From Treponema sp. (lineage in GTDB: Bacteria > Spirochaetota > Spirochaetia > Treponematales > Breznakiellaceae), in NCBI GenBank assembly GCA_031274285.1, contig JAISQJ010000064.1:1-63127 (forward strand): 63,127 nt of DNA, read 5' to 3'. This document shows, piece after piece, positions 49,779 through 59,279 of this stretch. A program made the translations under genes and the position numbers. The first letter of the stretch is position 1. Each line of letters opens with the position of its first letter. The notes beneath the pieces are model-generated. The model did no database searches, had not been told where the DNA came from, and was given only the letters and a program-made list of their open reading frames with translations.

Positions 49779-50426
49779 ATGAGTGACGTAACCCTTAGGA
49801 CAAGAAACGCTTTTTTGTTTCGTGACGGCCTTATCCGAACGGCCGCCGGACTAGGGGAGTTTAAGACTGAAATCCTTAGAAAATCAATACACTTCCTTAT
49901 CGGCCTTAGCCCCCTGCTGGCGGGGCTGAACTACCCCGCCACGGTGGTCCTGCTTTCGGCAGGCATCCTGGGTTACGTCAGGATGGAGAGTCTCCGGCTG
50001 GCGGGGATCAGGGTTCCCCTGGTGTCCTCCCTTACCGATATGGCTTCCCGGTCCCGGGATCGGGGACATTTTGTGCTGGGGCCGGTGACCCTGGGGATGG
50101 GAGCCCTTTTGGCCCTGGTCATGTATCCTTCCCCTGCCGCTTCCATCGCCATCTATGCCCTGGCCTTTGGGGACGGTTTTGCCAGCCTTGTGGGGAAGTC
50201 CCTGGGCTGCATACGGCCGGCCTTCCTCCGGGGCAAGAGCCTGGAAGGTTCCCTGGCCTGCTTTTGCGCCGTACTGGTTGCGGCCTACGGGGTTTCCCAT
50301 GATTACCGCATCGCCCTGCCCGCGGCCTTTACCGCCATGGTGACGGAAGCCCTGCCCCTGGAAGATTACGATAACCTTGCCCTGCCCCTCACCGTTGGCC
50401 TGGTGGTCAGCCTCATTTCCCGGTAG
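49779..50426 (+). CDS. Diacylglycerol/polyprenol kinase-like membrane protein
   Basis: A 215-residue integral membrane protein of the SEC59/DGK1/VTE5 group. The conserved cluster FGDGFASLVGK, LRGKSLEGSLA and TEALPLEDYDNLALPL matches CTP-dependent lipid kinases or phosphatidate cytidylyltransferase-like proteins. It may phosphorylate diacylglycerol, a polyprenol or phytol-type alcohol at the inner membrane. No ribosome site precedes the ATG, so the start could lie elsewhere. It stands alone, convergent with the next gene. Confidence 0.82.
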   Translation: MSDVTLRTRNAFLFRDGLIRTAAGLGEFKTEILRKSIHFLIGLSPLLAGLNYPATVVLLSAGILGYVRMESLRLAGIRVPLVSSLTDMASRSRDRGHFVLGPVTLGMGALLALVMYPSPAASIAIYALAFGDGFASLVGKSLGCIRPAFLRGKSLEGSLACFCAVLVAAYGVSHDYRIALPAAFTAMVTEALPLEDYDNLALPLTVGLVVSLISR

Positions 50427-50480
50427 ATTCCCCCCAGGCCAAAGCGGTTGCTTTTGGCGGCAGTTGCCTTTAGCCTCGCC

Positions 50481-51314
50481 CTATAACCACAGGTAGACTT
50501 TGTGCAATTTGGTACAGATGATCCAGGTTCCGGCGGCCAGAAACAGGAGCCCCGGCACAGGGCTGATCCAGGTATCGGCGGACAGCAGGATGTTTCTCCC
50601 GGCATAGACAAAAAGTGAGCCCCAGCCGATGGCCACATACTCCGGGTTTCCCCGGGACCAGGCGGAGATAAAAAAACTAAGCATGGTAATGAGGAGCACC
50701 ACCGTCTCAATCATACGAAACAGGGAAAGGTAGCCGTTGACCATGCTGAAACTGGAATCCCAGGTAAGGATATCAATGGGAATCCCCAGGGAGACGACCA
50801 GGGAGATAAAGACGGCGATAAGGATGACGTTCAACTGCTTCTGCACCTCCAGCCCCGCGGCGTAGACTCCGGCGGCAAAGAGGGAAAAGATGCCGCAAAG
50901 GCGCCCAAAGAGCAGGGCCCGCGAGGCCAGGAGCAGGTAGATCGAGGGGATGACCCAGGTTTTTTGCAGGGGAGTTATGAGGCGCATGGTTTCAAATGAA
51001 AAAGACAGGATGAACAGGGTGATAAAGAGGATCTCCGGGGCCTGGGTCTTTTCGAAGGAGAAGTAGATCAGCACCAGGGCGATAAGGGAGAAAAGGGCCG
51101 CCCCGGCCAGGGAGACAAAGGGAACGAAGGGACTGGGGTCAAGCAGGCGGCCGATAAGGCCCTGGATGACGCCGGGGGACCGGCTTACCGCCTCTTCCAT
51201 GGCCGCGGGGCAAACCGGCAGCGCCTTTAGGGTCAAGGCCCCCGCCAGGACCAGGAATCCCGCCGAAATGATGATTTCGATGCGGAAAAAAACATTTCTG
51301 CTATATAAGGTCAT
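50481..51314 (-). CDS. Integral membrane protein, unknown
   Basis: A 277-residue protein with about seven hydrophobic helices, starting TLYSRNVFFRIEIIISAGFL. A non-membrane loop with EEAVSRSPGVIQGLIGR follows the first helix. FISAWSRGNPEYVAIGWG between the sixth and seventh helices is the most polar conserved-looking segment. No family is recognised. It is transcribed alone and diverges from the DUF2259 gene. Confidence 0.7.
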   Translation of the reverse strand: MTLYSRNVFFRIEIIISAGFLVLAGALTLKALPVCPAAMEEAVSRSPGVIQGLIGRLLDPSPFVPFVSLAGAALFSLIALVLIYFSFEKTQAPEILFITLFILSFSFETMRLITPLQKTWVIPSIYLLLASRALLFGRLCGIFSLFAAGVYAAGLEVQKQLNVILIAVFISLVVSLGIPIDILTWDSSFSMVNGYLSLFRMIETVVLLITMLSFFISAWSRGNPEYVAIGWGSLFVYAGRNILLSADTWISPVPGLLFLAAGTWIICTKLHKVYLWL

Positions 51315-51440
51315 GGGCTCCGAGCATAATCTCCCGGCCCGATTTTCTCAAGGCTACGGGCTGGGCAGGGCCGCTTACCGGGGCGGGTATTAAGGTTATC
51401 GAAAATAGTTCCCGATACTTGTAAAGAGGAGATGCCCAAT

Positions 51441-52136
51441 ATGTTAAAGAAAATCTTCTTTGCCGCCGCCTTGGCCTTGTGTGGGGCCGTCCTTTGGGCA
51501 GGGGATACCGCCTCTTTTGTGGACCTCGGCTTTTCCCGGGACGGCGGGGTGTATATGTTTGCCCAGTACGGCGTGTTGTCCAATACCCTTAGGCCCTGGG
51601 CGGATCTCTATGCCGTTGACGTGCCCAGGAACGATTTTGTTTCCGGCGGAAAGGTTTCGTACAGTTCAAACAACCCGGTAAACGCGGGGAATGACGGCAT
51701 CGGCGCCTTTTACCGGATCATCGCGCAAAATTCCGCCCTGGCGGATCGCTGCGGCGTGGACTACCTTCACCAGGGGCATCCCCTGTACATCGCCCTGGAC
51801 GATGAGGGGGGGAATCCCCGGGGGGAACGGGTCGAGTTTAGGGATTTTGAGCGGGGTTTCTCCTACCAGGCCCAGCTTATTCCCAGCACCGAAGGTTCGG
51901 GGGCCAATCTGAAATCCTCGTTTTATATCACCCTGAATCGGACAGGCCCGGCGGGGGACCGGAGAACTTTTACCCTTGGCAATCCGGGGGTAAAACGGTC
52001 CCAAATCGCCACCTACAAGATCAAAAAGGTGATCGCCTCGCCCCTGGATAACTCGCTTATCTTTGTGATCGAAACCAGAAAGCAGGCGGTTAACGGTTAC
52101 GATATCCGCTACATGGTAGAAACCCTGCGGCCCTGA
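51441..52136 (+). CDS. DUF2259 predicted secreted protein
   Basis: A 231-residue protein with signal peptide LKKIFFAAALALCGAVLWAG. The mature start FVDLGFSRDGGVYMFAQYG is typical of DUF2259, a family of predicted secreted proteins seen in spirochaetes, and FVIETRKQAVNGYDIRYMVET closes it. ATG 51441 is taken because GAGGAG lies 9 nt upstream; the earlier ATG at 51432 directly abuts that site. Function unknown; the fold is probably a beta-propeller-like or repeat sheet (inference). Confidence 0.82.
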   Translation: MLKKIFFAAALALCGAVLWAGDTASFVDLGFSRDGGVYMFAQYGVLSNTLRPWADLYAVDVPRNDFVSGGKVSYSSNNPVNAGNDGIGAFYRIIAQNSALADRCGVDYLHQGHPLYIALDDEGGNPRGERVEFRDFERGFSYQAQLIPSTEGSGANLKSSFYITLNRTGPAGDRRTFTLGNPGVKRSQIATYKIKKVIASPLDNSLIFVIETRKQAVNGYDIRYMVETLRP

Positions 52137-52143
52137 TACCCTT

Positions 52144-52602
52144 TTAGAGCGAATAGGGCCGGAACAACTGGGTTACCTCGCCGCCGTCCTCAAACAGGTA
52201 TCTAAGGTACAGGATCCCCTCCAGGGACAGCCGCTCCCAGAGCCCGTCCTTCTGCATTTCAATCGCCGCCAGAATCACCGCGCTCCGCCCCAGCAGCGTC
52301 CGTTCCTGGGCAAAGAGGTAGCGGCCCGGGGGCAGTTCCATGCCTCCGGGTGAAGGCGGCGGGGCCGCATATCCCGCCGCTTCCAGGGGCCCCAGAAAGA
52401 GCGCCGGGTCCGGTTCGATGCTTTGGCCCTGGGCCCCGTTGATGCCGAAGCGAAAGAGCCGTTCCCCCCCTGCGGGCCCGCCTTCCCCCCGGCGGCCGGA
52501 TTTCAGAAACCCTTCCCCGCAGGGGAAGGGATCCAGTTCCGGGGCGGGAATGTAAAACAGGGGATTTAAGAGTTCCAGCCGTCTGGCGCCTTCTTCCCGC
52601 AT
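52144..52602 (-). CDS. Conserved hypothetical protein
   Basis: A 152-residue soluble protein with no signal peptide. The C-terminal half is the better-behaved part: GGMELPPGRYLFAQERTLLG, VILAAIEMQKDGLWER and YLRYLFEDGGEVTQLFRPY. The N-terminal half is rich in Pro and Gly. No domain is recognised. Convergent with the DUF2259 gene, with 7 bases between stop codons. Coding is supported mainly by the conserved-looking tail and lack of a competing frame. Confidence 0.6.
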   Translation of the reverse strand: MREEGARRLELLNPLFYIPAPELDPFPCGEGFLKSGRRGEGGPAGGERLFRFGINGAQGQSIEPDPALFLGPLEAAGYAAPPPSPGGMELPPGRYLFAQERTLLGRSAVILAAIEMQKDGLWERLSLEGILYLRYLFEDGGEVTQLFRPYSL

Positions 52603-52697
52603 CGATCCATGGTATCGGAAAAAAAATTTTGAAAAAAGTACTAAAACAATAAAGCGCCATGCAGGATCGCGCCCATATAAGGGTAAGGTTTATCGTT

Positions 52698-52712
52698 AGA
52701 TGAACTTCATCT
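52698..52712. promoter_or_regulatory. 15-bp palindrome upstream of a lipoprotein gene
   Basis: AGATGAA-C-TTCATCT is a perfect 7-bp inverted repeat 24 bases before the next ATG. It lies in an AT-rich gap (52603-52736) that otherwise shows no coding frame. Operator or leader hairpin are both possible. Confidence 0.35.
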
Positions 52713-52736
52713 TAGGTAGAGGAAGGAGTTGGGTGT

Positions 52737-53753
52737 ATGAAGACATCTACATGGTTATGGGGGCTAAAAACCCTGATCAACATGGCGGTTCTCTGTCTTT
52801 CGGTTTCCTGTTCCGTGGAAGAGGCGGTAGAGATCCTGGGCGGCCGTTCCCAGACGCCGGTTTTCCTCGGCTACAAGGCGTCCGGCGGACAGACGCTTCA
52901 GTTCCGGTTTTCCCAGGCAGTGGAGGTGCTGGCCTTTACCACCGAACCCGCCCTGCCGGTAGAATCAATCGAGGGCGGCGAGGTGGTGCGGGTAAACCTG
53001 TCCGCCCGGGTACCCGGCGGGGAACCCTATGCGGCGGATATACTGGTAAAGGACGAAGGGGGGAACACCCTCAACGTGCTGGTCCCCTTCCGGTCCCGCA
53101 ATGAACGGCTGCCGAAGCTGCTTATCAATGAGCTGCGGACCGAGTATTCCAGACCCAAGGCCGAATTTGTGGAGCTTAAGGCCCTGGAAGCGGGAAACCT
53201 GGGGGCCCTACGGCTCTTCATTTCCGGAAATACCAAGGCGCCCCTGGTCTTTGAATTTCCCCCGGCGGAGGTTGCCGCGGGGGACTACATTGTAGTTCAC
53301 CTGCGGACCTTGGAAGAGGATGCGGTAAATGAGCATACCGGGGATCCGGCCCTTTCCGGCGGCACCGATGCCGCGAAGACCGCCTGGGATTTTTGGGTAC
53401 CGGGGACAGAAAAACTTTTGCACAAGACCGATACGGTGTACCTCATGGATCAGGATGACCGGATAGTTGACGCGGTTATGATGAGCGAGAATCCCGATCC
53501 CTGGTGGACTAAGGATCACTTTGTCCAGGCCGCGGATCTGCTGTACCAGGCGGGGGCCTGGAATTCGGCGGACGGAGAAATTCCCAGCCCCATCGATGCG
53601 GTTATCACCGCCAGCATCAAGACCGCCATGACTCGCAGTATTTCCAGGGACGAGACGGTGGAGGACCGTAACACCGCTGCGGACTGGTATATCAGCGCCA
53701 CCAGCGCCGCCACTCCGGGGGCAAAAAACAACCCCAACCGTTATGTGGAATAG
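52737..53753 (+). CDS. Lipoprotein with lamin-tail-like domain
   Basis: A 338-residue protein with a signal sequence ending in a lipobox LCLSVSC (Cys near residue 25). The middle, KLLINELRTEYSRPKAEFVELKAL and LRLFISGNTKAPLVFEFPP, resembles the start of lamin-tail-type (LTD) beta-sandwich domains, and DDRIVDAVMMSEN matches a later strand. It closes with TAADWYISATSAATPGAKNN, the common LTD ending. Likely a surface-exposed or periplasmic binding protein; ligand unknown. AAGGAG is 9 nt before the ATG. Confidence 0.75.
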   Translation: MKTSTWLWGLKTLINMAVLCLSVSCSVEEAVEILGGRSQTPVFLGYKASGGQTLQFRFSQAVEVLAFTTEPALPVESIEGGEVVRVNLSARVPGGEPYAADILVKDEGGNTLNVLVPFRSRNERLPKLLINELRTEYSRPKAEFVELKALEAGNLGALRLFISGNTKAPLVFEFPPAEVAAGDYIVVHLRTLEEDAVNEHTGDPALSGGTDAAKTAWDFWVPGTEKLLHKTDTVYLMDQDDRIVDAVMMSENPDPWWTKDHFVQAADLLYQAGAWNSADGEIPSPIDAVITASIKTAMTRSISRDETVEDRNTAADWYISATSAATPGAKNNPNRYVE

Positions 53754-53777
53754 AACCGGCCGCCGCCGGTTAAGCCG

Positions 53778-54101
53778 CTAGATCAGGTCCTTGAAGAGGG
53801 CTTCGATTTGCTGTTTGGGGGCCGCCCCAACCTGCTGTGCCGCGGGGCGGCCGTCCTTGTAGAGTATCAGCGTGGGGATGGAGGCGACGCCGTACCGGCC
53901 CGCCAATTCCCCCTGCTCATCCACATTTACCTTACCCACCTTGAGCCGGCCTTCGTATTCGGCGGCAAGCTGATCGATAAAAGGCCCTATCATCTTGCAG
54001 GGTCCGCACCAGTCGGCCCAGAAATCTATCAGTACCGGAAGGGGAGAGGCCAGGACCTCGGATTCAAAATTCTCATTGGTGATAGTTATTCCCTTACTCA
54101 T
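53778..54101 (-). CDS. trxA: Thioredoxin
   Basis: A 107-residue thioredoxin with the redox site WCGPC at residues 31-35 and the cis-Pro loop [11 protein letters not shown]. It is a cytoplasmic general disulfide reductase. The ATG at 54099-54101 has AGGAGG upstream; the longer frame would cover the promoter. The -10 box TATACT (54139-54134 on the minus strand) gives a leader of about 26 nt and overlaps the divergent -10 box of the glucosidase gene. Confidence 0.96.
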   Translation of the reverse strand: MSKGITITNENFESEVLASPLPVLIDFWADWCGPCKMIGPFIDQLAAEYEGRLKVGKVNVDEQGELAGRYGVASIPTLILYKDGRPAAQQVGAAPKQQIEALFKDLI

Positions 54102-54133
54102 TAAAAACCTCCTGTATGAGCGAGCGAAATTTA

Positions 54134-54141
54134 AGTATAAT
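54134..54141. promoter_or_regulatory. Overlapping divergent -10 boxes (trxA and GH3)
   Basis: AGTATAAT reads TATACT on the minus strand (toward trxA) and TATAAT at 54136-54141 on the + strand (toward the GH3 gene). Polymerase can occupy only one direction at a time, so the two promoters should compete. The + strand -35 box is poor. Confidence 0.5.
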
Positions 54142-54192
54142 GAATGGACGGGACCGGCGAAAGGGCATACCCTGGGCCGGCGGAACTGAACT

Positions 54193-56466
54193 ATGGCAGG
54201 GGGTATCGATACCATGGCGGAAAAATTTACGAAAATTCAAAAAGACGGCTATAGCCTCTACCTTAACCAGGAAGGCGCCGTTCTGGGGGCCGGGCCGGGG
54301 ATGGAAAAATATATTCTGGTGGTGGACGGTTTTGCCTTTAAGGACCTGAACCGGAACGGCGTTTTGGACCCTTACGAGGACTGGCGGCTCCCCTGGGAGG
54401 AAAGGATAGGGGATCTGGCTTCCCGGATGAGCATTGAGGAAATCGCGGGGCTCATGCTTTACAGCTCCCACCAGTCGATTACCAAGGTAAACCCCTTTGC
54501 AGCCCTGGGTTACCGGGGGCGGGAGGAGCAGGATACCAGGGAGCATGTGTGGGACCTTACGGAGGGGCAGAAGAATTTTTTACAAAACGATCACCTCCGC
54601 CATGTGCTCCTGGCCCAGGTTGAGAGCACTGCCGCCGCGGCCCGGTGGAACAACCAGGCCCAGGCCTTTGCGGAAACCCTGGGTCTTGGCATCCCCATTA
54701 ACATAAGCTCCGACCCCCGGCACACCCCCAAGGCCACCGCGGAATACGATCTGGGCGCCGGGGGGGACATTTCCCTGTGGCCCGATGCCCTGGGCCTGGC
54801 GGCCGCCTTTGATCCCGCTTTGGTGCGGTGTTTCGCCGGGATAGCGGCCAGGGAATACCGGGCCATGGGCATTACCACCGCCCTTTCCCCCCAGGTGGAC
54901 CTGGCCACCGATCCCCGCTGGTCCCGTTTTAACGGTACCTTTGGGGAGGGTTCCAAGCTTGCCGTGGACCTTGCCAGGGCCTACTGCGACGGTTTTCAAA
55001 ATTCCCCCAAAACCGGCATTCCGGGGGCCGGGGATTCCCGGGAAGAAATCGCCGGAGGCTGGGGGTTCGGCAGTGTGAACGCCATGGTCAAGCATTGGCC
55101 CGGCGGCGGTACCGGGGAGGGGGGCCGGGACGCCCACTTCGGTTTCGGAAAATATGCGGTTTACCCCGGCCGGGGGGAGGAGGAGCACCTTAAGCCCTTT
55201 ACCGAGGGGGCCTTCAAACTGGAGGGGAAAACCGGGAAGGCCTCCGCGGTGATGCCTTACTACACCATCTCCTGGGGCTACGACCGAACATACGGCGAAA
55301 ATGTGGGGAATTCCTATAGCCGCTACATCGTCACCGATCTGCTCCGGGAAAAATACGGATACGACGGGGTGGTATGCACCGATTGGGGGATAACCGCGGA
55401 TCCGGGGCCTGTGGATCTCTTCTTCAGCGGCAAATGCTGGGGGGTGGAGGAGCTCAGCGCGGCGGAACGGCACTACAAGATTCTTATGGCCGGAGCCGAT
55501 CAGTTTGGGGGCAATAACGACAAGGTCCCCGTGCTGGAGGCATACGCCATGGGGGTCAGGGAGCACGGCGAGGAATTTATGCGGAACCGCTTTGTCCAGT
55601 CCGCTAAAAGGCTGCTGCGCAATATTTACCGGACCGGACTCTTTGAAAATCCCTTTGTGGACCCGGAGGATTCCCCCCCGGTCAAGAGGGAATTTATCAG
55701 CGCCGGTTTCCAGGCCCAGCTCCGCAGCATCGTTTTGCTGAAAAACGCCGGTTCCGTTTTGCCCCTGAGGGGCAAGACAAAGGTCTATATCCCCAGACGG
55801 CGCCTTAAAGCGGGGACCAACTTCTTCGGCATGGCCACGGCGGAGCGGGACCTCGATCCCCTGGACCCAAGAATCGTCGGGGAATATTTTGAGCAGGTAA
55901 CAAGCCCGGAGGCGGCGGACTTTGCCCTCTGTATTATCGAGTCCCCCAGAAGCGTAGGCGGGGGTTACCTGAAGGACCAGGGCTATATCCCCATAAGCCT
56001 GCAATACCGGCCCTACAGAGCCGATACCGCCAGGGAAAAAAACATCGCCGGGAATGAGGATCGATCCTACCGGGGCAAGACGGCCGCGGTTTCCAACGAG
56101 GGCGACCTTGACCTGGTGCTGGACACCAGGAAGAAGATGGGCTCCAAGCCGGTGATCGTGGTGGTGCAAACCGCCAATCCCTTTGCGGCCGCCGAATTCG
56201 AAGGCTCTGCGGACGCCATCCTCCTCTGCTTTTCGGTGGAGCCCAGGGCGGTGCTGGATATTATCACCGGCAAGGCGGAGCCCTCCGCCCTGCTTCCCTT
56301 CCGGATGCCCAGGGACATGGCAACGGTGGAAGCCCAGGCGGAAGACCTGGCCTTCGATATGATCCCCTATACCGACAGCACGGGAAATACCTGGGATTTT
56401 GCCTTCGGCCTTAACTGGCAGGGCCCTATCCGGGACGGACGGGTGGAAAAGTATTCGCATGGTTGA
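54193..56466 (+). CDS. GH3 beta-glucosidase-like glycosidase
   Basis: A 757-residue GH3 enzyme. Segments include [47 protein letters not shown] and the nucleophile Asp in VVCTDWGIT (residue 397); the C-terminal alpha/beta sandwich has [14 protein letters not shown]. The N-terminal region carries [14 protein letters not shown], a Ca-binding EF-hand or dockerin-like loop near residue 45. No signal peptide, so cytoplasmic. The start could be ATG 54193 or 54214 (AGGGGG upstream). It overlaps the next gene by 8 bases. Confidence 0.92.
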   Translation: MAGGIDTMAEKFTKIQKDGYSLYLNQEGAVLGAGPGMEKYILVVDGFAFKDLNRNGVLDPYEDWRLPWEERIGDLASRMSIEEIAGLMLYSSHQSITKVNPFAALGYRGREEQDTREHVWDLTEGQKNFLQNDHLRHVLLAQVESTAAAARWNNQAQAFAETLGLGIPINISSDPRHTPKATAEYDLGAGGDISLWPDALGLAAAFDPALVRCFAGIAAREYRAMGITTALSPQVDLATDPRWSRFNGTFGEGSKLAVDLARAYCDGFQNSPKTGIPGAGDSREEIAGGWGFGSVNAMVKHWPGGGTGEGGRDAHFGFGKYAVYPGRGEEEHLKPFTEGAFKLEGKTGKASAVMPYYTISWGYDRTYGENVGNSYSRYIVTDLLREKYGYDGVVCTDWGITADPGPVDLFFSGKCWGVEELSAAERHYKILMAGADQFGGNNDKVPVLEAYAMGVREHGEEFMRNRFVQSAKRLLRNIYRTGLFENPFVDPEDSPPVKREFISAGFQAQLRSIVLLKNAGSVLPLRGKTKVYIPRRRLKAGTNFFGMATAERDLDPLDPRIVGEYFEQVTSPEAADFALCIIESPRSVGGGYLKDQGYIPISLQYRPYRADTAREKNIAGNEDRSYRGKTAAVSNEGDLDLVLDTRKKMGSKPVIVVVQTANPFAAAEFEGSADAILLCFSVEPRAVLDIITGKAEPSALLPFRMPRDMATVEAQAEDLAFDMIPYTDSTGNTWDFAFGLNWQGPIRDGRVEKYSHG

Positions 56467-58600
56467 ATTATTGGCCCCCGCGGGGAGCCCCGAGGCCCTG
56501 GACGCGGCCGCCGCCGAAGGGGCGGATGCGGTGTACCTGGGACTGAAAGATTTTAACGCGAGGATGCGGAGCGCCAACTTTAGCTATTCCCAATTCGAGG
56601 CCGCGCTCAAGTCCCTTCACGCCATGGGCCGCAAGCTCTATGTTACGGTGAATACGGTTTTTGAGCAGCGGGAGGCGGACCGTATGTACCAGCTCCTTAA
56701 ATACCTGGCGGCCCTGGGACCCGATGGGATCATCGTACAGGATTTCGGGACGGCCTCCATGATTCGGGATTGTTTTCCCTCCCTCAAACTTCACGCCTCC
56801 ACCCAGATGAACATTGCCGGGGCCAAGGGGGCCAACACCCTTTCCAAATACGGTTTTTCCCGGGTGGTCCTGGCCCGGGAACTCTCTCTGGAGGAACTGC
56901 GGGCCTGCCGGGCCAACACCAACATGGAACTGGAATACTTTGTTCACGGCGCCCTCTGCGTAAGCGCCTCCGGGCTCTGTCTCTTTTCCAGTTACCTGGG
57001 GGGAAAGTCCGCCAACCGGGGAATTTGTACCCAGGCCTGCCGCCGCTATTACTACCGGGCCGACGAGGAGGGGGGCTACTACTTTAGCCCCGGCGATCTG
57101 CAGCTTATCCGGTGCCTTCCCGAATTAGTTGACGCGGGGATCAATGCCTTCAAGATCGAAGGGCGGATGAAGAACGCCGAATATGTGGGAACCGTGGTCC
57201 GGGCCTATAGGCTGGTCCTGGATGCCCTGGCATCGGAACCGGGGGAAGATGAACTTAATAAAAAAATTGAGGAGGCCGTAGTAATACTGCGGAACGATTT
57301 TGCCCGGTCCAAAACCGAATTCCATTTTGCCGGCCCGGAGGACGATCCCGCCTCCTGGCTCAATGCCTCCCAGGACGGGGGAACCGGTATTCCCCTGGGG
57401 GCCCTTGTACGGACCCGCGGTTCCGGCCCGGAGCGGCGCGGGCTTTTGCCTCCGGGCCCCCTGATCCCCAAGACAGGGGATTCGGTGCGGCTCCATTCGG
57501 CGGACGACAGCAGCCGGAAGTCCCACAAAATTAGCGCGGTGGAAGAGGAGGGCGGCCGTAAGGCGGAAGCATCGGCCCCCGGGCTGTGGATATCGATACC
57601 CGACGGCTTTGGGCCGGGGGATTCGGTGTACCTGATCCAGACCAGGGCCATGAGACGCTACCCCCCGGTTATCGCCGGCCCCGTTTCCCGCCGCAGCCCC
57701 GGCCGCGATCAGGCCCCGGAAAAAACCCTGCTCCCGCAGGGTAAGAAGAACACCGTTACCGGCCTCAGTTTTCCGGAAGGGCTCTATGCCGCGGTCTCCC
57801 GCATCGAAGACCTCTATGTGCTGCAATCCTCCCGGCCTATCCGGGTGATACTGAGCCTGACCCGGCGGACCGGGCCGCGGCTTTTGAAAAAGGAAGCCCT
57901 GCCCTTCAATAAGGGGGAGATCATCATCGCTCTGGACCCCTACTTTCCCCAGGGGGACGAGGGATTCCTGGGGGAAACCATCGGGGCGCTGCTGGAGGCG
58001 GGCTACCGCCAGTTCATGCTGAATAACCCCGGCCACTTTTCCTATTTCCGCGGCCCCGCGGAGGGCGGCGGTACCGCGGGGGGGCAGCAGACCAGGAGTC
58101 TGGGCCTCATGGCGGGACCCTACCTCTACACCTTTAACCGCTGGGCCGCCTCTTTTGTAGCTTCCCTGGGGGCCGGGTATTTTGTTTCCCCCCTGGAAAA
58201 CAACCGGCAGAATCTGGAAAAAACCATGGATCCTTCATGCCGTTCCAGGGTTTTTATTACGGTCTTCGCGTGGCCCGCCCTGTTCCGTATCCGCTCCAAC
58301 CTGGGAAAGATCTATGACTTCGGCCGCTTCTCCGGCAGCCGGGATGAGGAATTCCGCCTGGCCGCAGGGGAGGGGGGCTCCCTGGTATACCCCGAGCGGC
58401 CCTTTTCCATCATGGACAAGATACCCTTTCTAAGGGAGGCGGGCTTTAGCCGCTTTATCCTGGATCTGAGCGGAAGTCCCGGTTCCTCGCTCAAAAAAAA
58501 CCAGTACCGGGATTTGATGAAGTCGGCTCAGGACGGGGCAATCCTCGCCGGCGTAAACCGCTTCAACTGGAAAGACGGCTTTTACCGGCAGGAAAATTAG
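56459..58600 (+). CDS. U32 family peptidase-like protein (TrhP/RlhA type)
   Basis: A 713-residue U32 protein. It begins [21 protein letters not shown], typical of the family, with LHASTQMNIAG, the Cys cluster region HGALCVSASGLCLFSSYLGG then NRGICTQACRRYYY, and KIEGRMKNAEYVG. Members hydroxylate tRNA or rRNA bases (TrhP, RlhA) or have been called collagenases; tRNA or rRNA modification is the more likely role (inference). The product is long for TrhP (about 450), with an extra C-terminal region. The start ATG overlaps the glucosidase stop by 8 bases. Confidence 0.88.
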   Translation: MVELLAPAGSPEALDAAAAEGADAVYLGLKDFNARMRSANFSYSQFEAALKSLHAMGRKLYVTVNTVFEQREADRMYQLLKYLAALGPDGIIVQDFGTASMIRDCFPSLKLHASTQMNIAGAKGANTLSKYGFSRVVLARELSLEELRACRANTNMELEYFVHGALCVSASGLCLFSSYLGGKSANRGICTQACRRYYYRADEEGGYYFSPGDLQLIRCLPELVDAGINAFKIEGRMKNAEYVGTVVRAYRLVLDALASEPGEDELNKKIEEAVVILRNDFARSKTEFHFAGPEDDPASWLNASQDGGTGIPLGALVRTRGSGPERRGLLPPGPLIPKTGDSVRLHSADDSSRKSHKISAVEEEGGRKAEASAPGLWISIPDGFGPGDSVYLIQTRAMRRYPPVIAGPVSRRSPGRDQAPEKTLLPQGKKNTVTGLSFPEGLYAAVSRIEDLYVLQSSRPIRVILSLTRRTGPRLLKKEALPFNKGEIIIALDPYFPQGDEGFLGETIGALLEAGYRQFMLNNPGHFSYFRGPAEGGGTAGGQQTRSLGLMAGPYLYTFNRWAASFVASLGAGYFVSPLENNRQNLEKTMDPSCRSRVFITVFAWPALFRIRSNLGKIYDFGRFSGSRDEEFRLAAGEGGSLVYPERPFSIMDKIPFLREAGFSRFILDLSGSPGSSLKKNQYRDLMKSAQDGAILAGVNRFNWKDGFYRQEN

Positions 58601-58663
58601 TACCTCGGATAAAAACCACAAAGGCGCCGAAGGTGCACGAAGGAAAATCCGGAATCCTTCCAA

Positions 58664-59206
58664 TCAGTTGGGTAGGGCCGGGTAGTAGGCCGCCAGGTAA
58701 GCCCGCAGGGCCCGCCGGGTCGAATCGAAGGCCAGGTCCTCCGGCCTGATGTTCTGCGGCCCTACGAAGCGGAAGCCGCCGATTTCCTCCTCCTGGCCCC
58801 GAAGGTCATCCCCGGTCAGGTCCGGCGCATCCAGGGTAAAGAAGAGGTCGCAGGTATGGTAAACGGTACCCCGGTAGGGGTAGGTATTGGGGAACGAGGC
58901 AAGGAGGGTGAAGGACCCCTCCGTTTTTCCGGCCGGTTCCCAGCCGATTTCTTCCCGCAGTTCCCGGCGCAGGCCCTCCAGGGCCCCCTCTCCGGGGTCC
59001 ACAAAGCCGCCGGGCAGGTCCAGCTTGCCCTTGGCCGGTTCCTTGCCCCGAACCAGGAGCAGGATGCCCCCCTTGCCCCGGATTATGCAGCCGGTGGCGG
59101 CCGCGGTGTTCTGGTAAAAAACAAAACCGCAGGCCGGACAGGAGTACCTATGGGAGCCGTCGAAGCCGATCTCCGTTGAAGCGCAGGAGGGGCAATATTT
59201 CCACAT
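58664..59206 (-). CDS. NUDIX hydrolase with zinc ribbon
   Basis: A 180-residue protein. A zinc-ribbon CPSCAS... CPACGF precedes the NUDIX domain; the Nudix box is GFVDPGEGALEGLRREL followed by REEIGW, which matches the required Glu positions. It likely hydrolyses a nucleoside diphosphate derivative such as NADH or ADP-ribose (NudC-like layout), but the substrate is not determinable. The start at 59206 is chosen for MWKYCPSCAS; the upstream frame is rich in Pro/Gly and lacks a ribosome site. Confidence 0.88.
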   Translation of the reverse strand: MWKYCPSCASTEIGFDGSHRYSCPACGFVFYQNTAAATGCIIRGKGGILLLVRGKEPAKGKLDLPGGFVDPGEGALEGLRRELREEIGWEPAGKTEGSFTLLASFPNTYPYRGTVYHTCDLFFTLDAPDLTGDDLRGQEEEIGGFRFVGPQNIRPEDLAFDSTRRALRAYLAAYYPALPN

Positions 59207-59279
59207 GGGGCAACCATAGCATGAAAGGGCCTCCGGCGCCATGCTTGACAGGGGAGGGCCGCCGGGGGGACCATGACCT

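Noticed and set aside
52259-52660. Alternative minus-strand frame overlapping the conserved hypothetical at 52144-52602
   Set aside because: It is Arg/Gly/Pro-rich with no coherent secondary structure; the other frame has a regular amphipathic C-terminus.
54580-56577. 665-residue open frame on the minus strand, antisense to the GH3 gene
   Set aside because: Composition is Gly/Pro/His-rich without domains, no ribosome site, and it mirrors the third-position GC bias of the GH3 gene, which has clear catalytic motifs.
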